NCBI GenBank assembly: GCA_019746155.1
Contig: JAIESJ010000121.1
Span: 1 to 10,077 of the forward strand
Source: Burkholderiales bacterium
GTDB lineage: Bacteria; Pseudomonadota; Gammaproteobacteria; Burkholderiales; SG8-41
Length of the DNA: 10,077 nt
Direction of reading: 5' to 3'
The translations under genes were made by a program, and so were the position numbers. Below the pieces are notes generated by a model, which made no database searches, had not been told where the DNA came from, and saw only the letters and a program-made list of their open reading frames with translations. Each line of letters opens with the position of its first letter. Positions within the stretch are counted from its first letter, which is position 1. Of the stretch, positions 5,625 to 10,077 are shown piece by piece.

Positions 5625-6292
5625 GCGCAGAAAAAGACACCAAAGCGGCCAAAGGGGCCAAGCCGGTCAGGGAAGCCAGAGTGGCCAAGGAAGCCAAGGC
5701 GGCCAAACCGGAGAAAGAGGTCAAAGAGACCAAGCCGGCAAAGCCTGCCGCCGCGGCGCGGCTGGGAACGTACTACCGCGACACCGTGGTCAAGGATCTG
5801 ACCAAGCAGTTCGGCTACAAGAGCGTGATGCAAGTGCCGCGCATCCAGAAGATCGTGCTCAACATGGGCGTGGGTGAAGCGGTTGCCGACAAGAAGATCA
5901 TGGATAACGCGGTCGGCGACATGCAGAAGATTGCGGGCCAGAAGCCGGTGGTCACCAAGTCGCGCAAATCGATCGCGACCTTCAAGATCCGCAACGGTTA
6001 CCCGATCGGCTGCAAGGTTACGTTGCGCGGCGCGCGCATGTATGAGTTCCTTGACCGCCTGATCAATATCGCGATGCCCCGCATCCGCGACTTCCGGGGC
6101 ATTTCCGGCAAGTCCTTTGACGGCCGCGGCAACTACAACATGGGCGTCAAGGAACAGATCATTTTCCCGGAAATCGAGTACGACAAGATCGACGCGATTC
6201 GCGGCATGAATATCACGATTTCAACCACTGCCAAGACCGATGAAGAAGCAAAAGCGCTCCTCGCGGCCTTCAAATTTCCGTTCAGGAACTGA
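5621..6292 (+). CDS. rplE: 50S ribosomal protein L5 with periodic Lys-rich N-terminal extension
   Basis: L5 binds 5S rRNA with L18 and L25-type proteins, forms the central protuberance and contacts P-site tRNA and S13. The conserved protein begins near residue 48 (LGTYYRDTVVKDL) and is complete to FKFPFRN, with SVMQVPRIQKIVLNMGVGEA (68-87) and RDFRGISGKSFDGRGNYNMG (156-175). It is 223 aa against 179 in E. coli. The extra 44 residues have Lys or Arg at positions 5, 8, 11 and so on to 41, a strict period of three. The ATG at 5621 is the only ATG before the core. A GTG at 5681 (residue 21), preceded by AGGGAAG, is an alternative start that would still leave about 24 extra residues. The ribosome binding site before 5621 is weak, so translation probably depends on coupling to rplX. 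Confidence 0.97.
   Translation: MSAEKDTKAAKGAKPVREARVAKEAKAAKPEKEVKETKPAKPAAAARLGTYYRDTVVKDLTKQFGYKSVMQVPRIQKIVLNMGVGEAVADKKIMDNAVGDMQKIAGQKPVVTKSRKSIATFKIRNGYPIGCKVTLRGARMYEFLDRLINIAMPRIRDFRGISGKSFDGRGNYNMGVKEQIIFPEIEYDKIDAIRGMNITISTTAKTDEEAKALLAAFKFPFRN
5633..5749 (+). repeat. 13 degenerate 9-nt units encoding (Lys/Arg)-X-X in rplE
   Basis: From 5633 each 9-nt unit starts with a Lys or Arg codon (AAA, AAG, AGG or AGA) followed by two codons, mostly Ala, Pro, Glu, Val or Thr. Thirteen consecutive units keep the register without a break: Lys in eleven and Arg in units 5 and 6. Many units end in GCC or GTC. The units are not identical, so this is an old or selected repeat and not a recent slippage product. 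Confidence 0.9.
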
Positions 6293-6301
6293 GGAAAGAC
6301 T

Positions 6302-6607
6302 ATGGCAAAAACGGCCCTGATCAACCGCGACCGGAAGCGTCGCGACACCGTCAAGAAATTCGCTGCCAAGCGTGCGGAACTGATGGCGATCGTCAATAAC
6401 CAAAAGCTCTCCCCGGAAGAGCGATACGAGGCGCGGCTCAAGCTGCAGAAGCTGCCGAGGAACGCCTCTCCGGTAAGGTTGCGCAACCGTTGCGCGCTGA
6501 CCGGCCGCCCGCGCGGGGTGTTCCGCAAGTTCGGCCTGGCGCGCGGCAAGCTGCGTGAAATCGCGATGCGCGGCGAAATTCCGGGTGTGATCAAGGCCAG
6601 CTGGTAG
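6302..6607 (+). CDS. rpsN: 30S ribosomal protein S14, zinc-free type
   Basis: S14 (101 aa, the same as E. coli) is a late-binding 30S head protein needed for assembly of S3 and S10. It is the long zinc-independent form. Only one Cys is present (residue 64), so the CXXC pairs of the short zinc-binding form are absent. Diagnostic blocks are LKLQKLPRNASPVRLRNRC (46-64), TGRPRGVFRKFGLARGKLRE (67-86) and AMRGEIPGVIKASW at the end. GAGGA at 6291-6295 overlaps the rplE stop and lies 6 nt before the ATG. rpsH follows after 16 nt. Confidence 0.99.
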   Translation: MAKTALINRDRKRRDTVKKFAAKRAELMAIVNNQKLSPEERYEARLKLQKLPRNASPVRLRNRCALTGRPRGVFRKFGLARGKLREIAMRGEIPGVIKASW

Positions 6608-6623
6608 GTTCAGGAGAAGATCG

Positions 6624-7019
6624 ATGAGTATGTGTGATCCGGTCGCCGATATGTTGACGCGCATTCGCAATGCGCAGTTGTCGGAGAAGCAATTGGTGGC
6701 AATCCCGGCAAGCAAGCTGAAAGTTGCTATCGCCAAGGTGCTGAAGGACGAGGGTTATGTCGAGGATTTTGCGGTGCGCGAGAACGCAGGCAAGCCGCTG
6801 CTCGAAATCAGCCTCAAATATTATGCCGGCCGTCCGGTGATCGAGAAGATCGAACGCATCAGCCGCCCGGGGCTTCGCATTTACAAGCCGAGCCGCGACA
6901 TCCCGAAAGTGATGAACGGTCTCGGGATTGCGATCGTGTCGACGTCGAAAGGCGTGATGACCGACCGCAAGGCGCGCGGCCTTGGTGTCGGCGGCGAAGT
7001 ATTGTGCATCGTTGCGTAA
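6624..7019 (+). CDS. rpsH: 30S ribosomal protein S8
   Basis: S8 (131 aa; E. coli 130) binds helix 21 of 16S rRNA and is central to platform assembly. In E. coli it is also the translational repressor of the spc operon, acting at the rplX-rplE junction. The N-terminus MSMCDPVADMLTRIRNAQ and the RNA-binding C-terminal motif VSTSKGVMTDRKARGLGVGGE (105-125) are intact, so rRNA binding should be normal. AGGAG at 6612-6616 is 7 nt from the ATG. Because the E. coli-type target junction is altered here, S8 may act at a different place on the mRNA, if it regulates at all; that is inference. Confidence 0.99.
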   Translation: MSMCDPVADMLTRIRNAQLSEKQLVAIPASKLKVAIAKVLKDEGYVEDFAVRENAGKPLLEISLKYYAGRPVIEKIERISRPGLRIYKPSRDIPKVMNGLGIAIVSTSKGVMTDRKARGLGVGGEVLCIVA

Positions 7020-7030
7020 GTAGAGCGAAG

Positions 7031-7035
7031 CGGAG
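7031..7035 (+). promoter_or_regulatory. Shine-Dalgarno fixing the rplF start
   Basis: CGGAG sits 6 nt before the ATG at 7042. It directly abuts the in-frame TTG at 7036, which is too close for initiation there. This supports ATG 7042 as the rplF start. Confidence 0.8.
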
Positions 7036-7041
7036 TTGACG

Positions 7042-7575
7042 ATGTCGAGGATTGCAAAGAACCCGGTGGTGCTGCCGGAAAAGGTGGAAGTGACGCTGAG
7101 CCAGAGCGAGATCTCGGTGAAGGGGCCGCTCGGCGTGCTCACGCAGAAGCTGTCACCTGACGTCAAGGTGGAGAGAATAGAGAACCGCCTTGAGTTCAGG
7201 ACGGTTCATCATTCCCGCCAGGCCAACGCCATGTCGGGCACGATGCGGGCGCTCGTGGCCAACATGGTGAACGGCGTAAGCAAGGGCTTCGAGAAGAAAC
7301 TGACGCTGGTCGGCGTCGGCTACCGTGCACAAGCCCAGGGTGACAAGCTGAATCTCACGCTCGGTTTTTCGCATCCGGTGGTGCACCAGATGCCGAAAGG
7401 CGTCAAAGCCGAGACGCCGACCCAGACGGAGATCGTGATCAAGGGCATGGACAGGCAGCTCGTCGGCCAGGTGGCCGCTGAAGTGCGCCGCTATCGCCGC
7501 CCCGAGCCGTACAAGGGCAAGGGCGTGCGTTACGCCGATGAGCAGATTGTGCTCAAGGAAACCAAGAAGAAGTAA
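7042..7575 (+). CDS. rplF: 50S ribosomal protein L6
   Basis: L6 (177 aa, the same as E. coli) binds 23S rRNA near the sarcin-ricin loop, factor-binding region and stalk base. Two tandem L6 domains are seen (about residues 11-82 and 90-164). The family signature PEPYKGKGVRY is at 154-164, and KLTLVGVGYRAQAQGDKLNLTLGFSHPV (86-113) closely matches betaproteobacterial L6 as I remember it. The frame also has a TTG at 7036 that would add two residues. The ATG at 7042 is preferred because it gives the conserved MSRIAKNP start and correct Shine-Dalgarno spacing. It follows rpsH by 22 nt and precedes rplR by 11 nt. Confidence 0.98.
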   Translation: MSRIAKNPVVLPEKVEVTLSQSEISVKGPLGVLTQKLSPDVKVERIENRLEFRTVHHSRQANAMSGTMRALVANMVNGVSKGFEKKLTLVGVGYRAQAQGDKLNLTLGFSHPVVHQMPKGVKAETPTQTEIVIKGMDRQLVGQVAAEVRRYRRPEPYKGKGVRYADEQIVLKETKKK

Positions 7576-7586
7576 GCGAGTGACAC

Positions 7587-7943
7587 ATGATTGACAAAAA
7601 TCAAGCACGGTTGCGGCGTGCGCGCCGGACCCGCGCCAAGATCGCGGAGCTGAAAGCAGTGCGCCTTACGGTGCATCGTTCCAACAGCCACATTTATGCC
7701 CAGGTCATCGATGCGTCGGGCGCCAGGGTGCTGGCGGCCGCCTCGACCGTGGAAACGGATGTGCGCAAGAAGTTGAAGAATGGCGGCAACGTCGCGGCTG
7801 CGGCCGAAGTCGGCAAGCGCATTGCCGAGATGGCCAAGAAGCTGGGCATCGAAGCGGTAGCCTTCGACCGCTCCGGCTACAGGTTCCACGGCCGCGTCAA
7901 GGCGCTCGCTGAGGCGGCGCGTGAGAACGGCCTCAAGTTCTAA
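7587..7943 (+). CDS. rplR: 50S ribosomal protein L18
   Basis: L18 (118 aa; E. coli 117) binds 5S rRNA and, with L5, delivers it to the large subunit. The basic N-terminal arm (NQARLRRARRTRAKI) and the conserved RLTVHRSNSHIYAQVID segment (about 26-42) are present. So is the C-terminal AFDRSGYRFHGRVKALAEAARENGLKF, typical of the family. The ribosome binding site is weak (GCGAG at 7576-7580), which suggests coupling to rplF, 11 nt upstream. rpsE starts 20 nt downstream. Confidence 0.99.
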   Translation: MIDKNQARLRRARRTRAKIAELKAVRLTVHRSNSHIYAQVIDASGARVLAAASTVETDVRKKLKNGGNVAAAAEVGKRIAEMAKKLGIEAVAFDRSGYRFHGRVKALAEAARENGLKF

Positions 7944-7963
7944 ACTGGATACCGGGACACGTT

Positions 7964-8494
7964 ATGGCGAAGATACAGGCAGGGAAAATGCACGGCGGCG
8001 GTGGCGAGGAACGCGGCGACGGCCTGCGCGAGAAAATGGTCGCGATCAACCGGGTGACCAAGGTGGTCAAGGGCGGCCGTGTACTGGGTTTTGCGGCGCT
8101 CACCGTCGTCGGCGACGGGGACGGCAGCATCGGCATGGGCAAGGGCAAGTCGCGTGAGGTGCCGGTTGCGGTGCAAAAAGCGATGGAAGAGGCGCGCCGC
8201 AAAATGGTCAAGGTCCAGTTGAAGAACGGCACGCTGCAGCACACGGTGATCGGGCGTCACGGCGCAGCGCGGGTTTACATGCAGCCAGCCCATGAAGGCA
8301 CCGGCATCATCGCCGGCGGCCCGGTGCGGGCGGTGCTCGAGGTGATGGGAGTGACCAACATCCTCGCCAAATGCCTCGGTTCGACCAATCCCTACAACGT
8401 CGTGCGCGCCACCATCAATGGACTCACCGCGATGAACACGCCCGCGGAAATCGCGGCCAAGCGGGGCAAGACGATCGAGGAAATTACGGGATAA
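7964..8494 (+). CDS. rpsE: 30S ribosomal protein S5
   Basis: S5 (176 aa; E. coli 167) is a decoding-fidelity protein at the mRNA entry channel. Its N-terminal loop contacts the spectinomycin-binding region of helix 34. The S5 RNA-binding domain runs from about residue 20 to 85, with the loop INRVTKVVKGGRVLGFAALT at 28-47, and the C-terminal domain (AEGTGIIAGG-like block at 110-119, STNPYNVVRATINGL at 140-154) is complete. The 9 extra residues lie at the N-terminus, which contains a run of four Gly (11-14). Shine-Dalgarno is weak (CGGGA, 7952-7956). rpmD starts 2 nt after the stop. Confidence 0.99.
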   Translation: MAKIQAGKMHGGGGEERGDGLREKMVAINRVTKVVKGGRVLGFAALTVVGDGDGSIGMGKGKSREVPVAVQKAMEEARRKMVKVQLKNGTLQHTVIGRHGAARVYMQPAHEGTGIIAGGPVRAVLEVMGVTNILAKCLGSTNPYNVVRATINGLTAMNTPAEIAAKRGKTIEEITG

Positions 8495-8496
8495 AC

Positions 8497-8688
8497 ATGG
8501 TCAAGGCACAGAGCAAAAAACTCAAGGTGACACAGGTGAGAAGCTTGATCGGTACCAAGCGCGAGCACCGCGCGTCGGTGCGCGGTCTGGGCCTGCGCCG
8601 GATCAATCACACCGTGGAGGTCGACGACACGCCGGCTGTCCGCGGCATGATCAACAAGGTGTCCTATCTTGTCAGGTGTGAGGGCTAA
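8497..8688 (+). CDS. rpmD: 50S ribosomal protein L30
   Basis: L30 (63 aa; E. coli 59) is a small 23S rRNA-binding protein of the large subunit. The single-domain pattern is present: KLKVTQVRSLIGTKREHRASVRGLGLRRINHTVE (residues 8-41) and GMINKVSYLV (50-59). Its frame stays open upstream through rpsE, but the ATG at 8497 gives the family start and lies 2 nt after the rpsE stop. CGGGA (8487-8491) or GAGG (8477-8480) may serve as ribosome binding site. The TAA stop at 8686-8688 directly abuts the rplO ATG. Confidence 0.97.
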   Translation: MVKAQSKKLKVTQVRSLIGTKREHRASVRGLGLRRINHTVEVDDTPAVRGMINKVSYLVRCEG

Positions 8689-9201
8689 ATGCAGCTAAAC
8701 AACATCAAGCCGGCGAGCGGCTCCAAGCACTACAAAAAACGCGTCGGCCGCGGCATCGGCTGCGGGCTCGGCAAGACCGCCGGGCGTGGTCACAAGGGCC
8801 AGAGTTCGCGCGCCGGCGGCTATCACAAGGTCGGTTTCGAAGGTGGCCAGATGCCGCTGCAGCGGCGCCTGCCCAAGCGCGGCTTTGTGTCGCCGCTCAG
8901 GGGTGACACCGCCGAGGTGCGGCTCGATGAGTTGCAGAAAATGAAGGCGGACGTGATCGATCTCGCCGTGCTGAAGGAAGCCGGGGTGGTATCGGCGCTT
9001 GCACTGCATGCGAAAGTGATCCTGTCCGGCGAAATCAAGCGTAAGGTCGCGTTAAAGGGCCTGCGGGTCAGCAAGGGTGCGCGCGCCGCAATCGAAGCAG
9101 CGGGCGGCTCGATCGAGGAAGCGGCCGAGACCAAGGGTGCGGCCGGAAAAGCCGGGGCCAGGAAGAAAGCCGACGGCGCGGGCAAAGGCAAGGCTGAATA
9201 A
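8689..9201 (+). CDS. rplO: 50S ribosomal protein L15 with Ala/Lys-rich C-terminal tail
   Basis: L15 is a late-assembly large-subunit protein whose long N-terminal arm penetrates 23S rRNA. The glycine-rich arm (GRGIGCGLGKTAGRGHKGQSS, about 20-40) and FEGGQMPLQRRLPKRGF (50-66) are diagnostic, and the globular C-terminal domain ends near AIEAAGGSIEE (134-144). It is 170 aa against 144 in E. coli. The last 26 residues are low-complexity Ala, Gly, Lys and Glu. The ATG follows the rpmD stop with zero spacing, and GAGGG at 8680-8684 serves as ribosome binding site. secY begins 2 nt after the stop. Confidence 0.98.
   Translation: MQLNNIKPASGSKHYKKRVGRGIGCGLGKTAGRGHKGQSSRAGGYHKVGFEGGQMPLQRRLPKRGFVSPLRGDTAEVRLDELQKMKADVIDLAVLKEAGVVSALALHAKVILSGEIKRKVALKGLRVSKGARAAIEAAGGSIEEAAETKGAAGKAGARKKADGAGKGKAE
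9190..9193 (+). promoter_or_regulatory. Possible Shine-Dalgarno of secY
   Basis: AAGG inside the rplO tail lies 10 nt before the TTG at 9204. It is a modest match, and its position supports TTG better than the ATG at 9240, which has no clear site at proper spacing. Confidence 0.45.
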
Positions 9202-9203
9202 CT

Positions 9204-10077
9204 TTGGCTACCAACGAATCCCTGCTGGCTTCGGGCAAGATGGGCGACTTGAAACGTCGCCTGCTGTTCTTGCTCGGGGCATTGATCGTGTTCCGTATCG
9301 GGTCGTTCATCCCGGTGCCGGGCATCGACCAGCTGCAGCTCGCGGAACTCTTCAAGTCGCAGCGCGGCGGCATCCTCGACATGTTCAACATGTTCTCGGG
9401 TGGCGCGCTGTCACGCTTTTCCATATTCGCGCTCGGCATCATGCCCTACATCTCGGCGTCGATCATCATGCAGCTGATGACGGTGGTGTCGCCGACGCTC
9501 GAAGCGCTCAAAAAAGAGGGCGAGTCGGGACGCCGCAAGATCACGCAGTACACGCGCTACGGCACGGCGGGGCTGGCGCTGTTCCAGGGGCTCGGCATCG
9601 CCATTGCGCTCGAGTCGCAGCAGGGGCTCGTGATCGAGCCCGGGCTCATGTTCCGCCTGACGGCAATGATCACGCTGGTGACCGGCACCATGTTCCTGAT
9701 GTGGCTCGGTGAACAGATCACCGAGCGCGGGGTCGGCAACGGCATTTCGCTGATTATCTTCGCCGGCATTGCGGCGGGTTTCCCGCAGGCGGTGGGCGGC
9801 ACGCTGGAACTGGCGCGCACCGGCGCGTTCTCGATCCCGGTGGTGCTGTTCATCTTCGCGGTGGTGGTGGGGGTGACGGCTTTTGTATGCTTCGTCGAGC
9901 GCGGCCAGAGGAAAATCCTGGTCAATTACGCCAAGCGCCAGGTCGGGCGCAAGATTTACGGCGGGCAGACTTCGCACCTGCCGCTGAAGCTCAACATGGC
10001 GGGCGTGATCCCGCCGATTTTCGCCTCGTCGATCATCCTGTTTCCGGCGACGCTGGGCGGCTGGTTCGGCACGAGCG
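9204..10077 (+). CDS. secY: Preprotein translocase subunit SecY (3' partial, TTG start)
   Basis: SecY is the channel-forming inner-membrane subunit of the Sec translocon; it moves unfolded preproteins with SecA, SecE and SecG. 291 codons are visible of about 440 expected. The frame is open to the right edge. TM1 is at about 18-36, followed by the plug-region segment (GGALSRFSIFALGIMPYISASIIMQL, about 66-91, including TM2). TM3 and TM4 lie near 120-170, ERGVGNGISLIIFAGI (174-189) opens TM5, TM6 is about 210-230, and the NMAGVIPPIFASSI block of TM7 begins near 264. The start is inferred as TTG at 9204 because it gives MATN-, the betaproteobacterial N-terminus as I recall it. The alternative ATG at 9240 (residue 13) would remove the cytoplasmic lead but keep TM1. 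Placement after rplO is the standard spc arrangement. Confidence 0.96.
   Translation, partial: MATNESLLASGKMGDLKRRLLFLLGALIVFRIGSFIPVPGIDQLQLAELFKSQRGGILDMFNMFSGGALSRFSIFALGIMPYISASIIMQLMTVVSPTLEALKKEGESGRRKITQYTRYGTAGLALFQGLGIAIALESQQGLVIEPGLMFRLTAMITLVTGTMFLMWLGEQITERGVGNGISLIIFAGIAAGFPQAVGGTLELARTGAFSIPVVLFIFAVVVGVTAFVCFVERGQRKILVNYAKRQVGRKIYGGQTSHLPLKLNMAGVIPPIFASSIILFPATLGGWFGTS

Noticed and set aside
7036..7041. TTGACG before rplF as a -35 box, or TTG 7036 as the rplF start
   Set aside because: No fitting -10 box lies at proper spacing inside rplF, and the TTG abuts the Shine-Dalgarno, leaving no spacer.
8371..8496. Upstream extension of the rpmD frame into rpsE
   Set aside because: It is an out-of-frame reading of the rpsE end; L30 of normal length starts at 8497.
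1..10077. Mobile elements, CRISPR, tRNA genes, or foreign inserts
   Set aside because: The window is continuous ribosomal operon with even codon use and no target-site repeats, spacer arrays, cloverleaf sequences or transposase-like frames.

Overview
This window is a bacterial ribosomal-protein locus. It covers the S10 operon from within rplC to rpsQ, then the spc operon from rplN into secY. All genes are on the + strand and in the same order as in Escherichia coli. The protein sequences (for example L16, L6, L23 and L2) look most like Betaproteobacteria, judged from remembered family sequences and not from a search. The DNA is GC-rich with strong G/C at third codon positions. I cannot place it below class level.

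Layout: positions 1-4702 hold rplC (5' end cut off), rplD, rplW, rplB, rpsS, rplV, rpsC, rplP, rpmC and rpsQ. These are packed with gaps of 0-12 nt or with overlaps. Positions 4703-4926 are the only sizeable non-coding stretch. It has a good sigma-70-type promoter right after rpsQ, followed by a leader of about 180 nt with several hairpins. Positions 4927-9201 hold rplN, rplX, rplE, rpsN, rpsH, rplF, rplR, rpsE, rpmD and rplO. From 9204 to the right edge is the first two thirds of secY, which appears to start with TTG.

The genes encode core parts of both ribosomal subunits plus the main channel protein of the Sec translocon. Four overlap junctions (rplD/rplW, rpsC/rplP, rpmC/rpsQ, rplX/rplE), the one-base overlap rplW/rplB and the zero-gap rpmD/rplO point to translational coupling and balanced output.

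I see no mobile element, CRISPR array, tRNA or wholly new gene system. The unusual content lies in the details. L5 (rplE) has a 44-residue N-terminal extension in which Lys or Arg recurs at every third residue for 13 consecutive triplets, encoded by a 9-nt DNA repeat. L3, S19, S3 and L15 also carry Ala/Lys/Pro-rich tails. The S3 tail is encoded across the rplP ribosome binding site and start codon. Because rplX and rplE overlap, there is no spacer for an E. coli-style S8 control site, which makes the structured spc leader a candidate place for feedback control.
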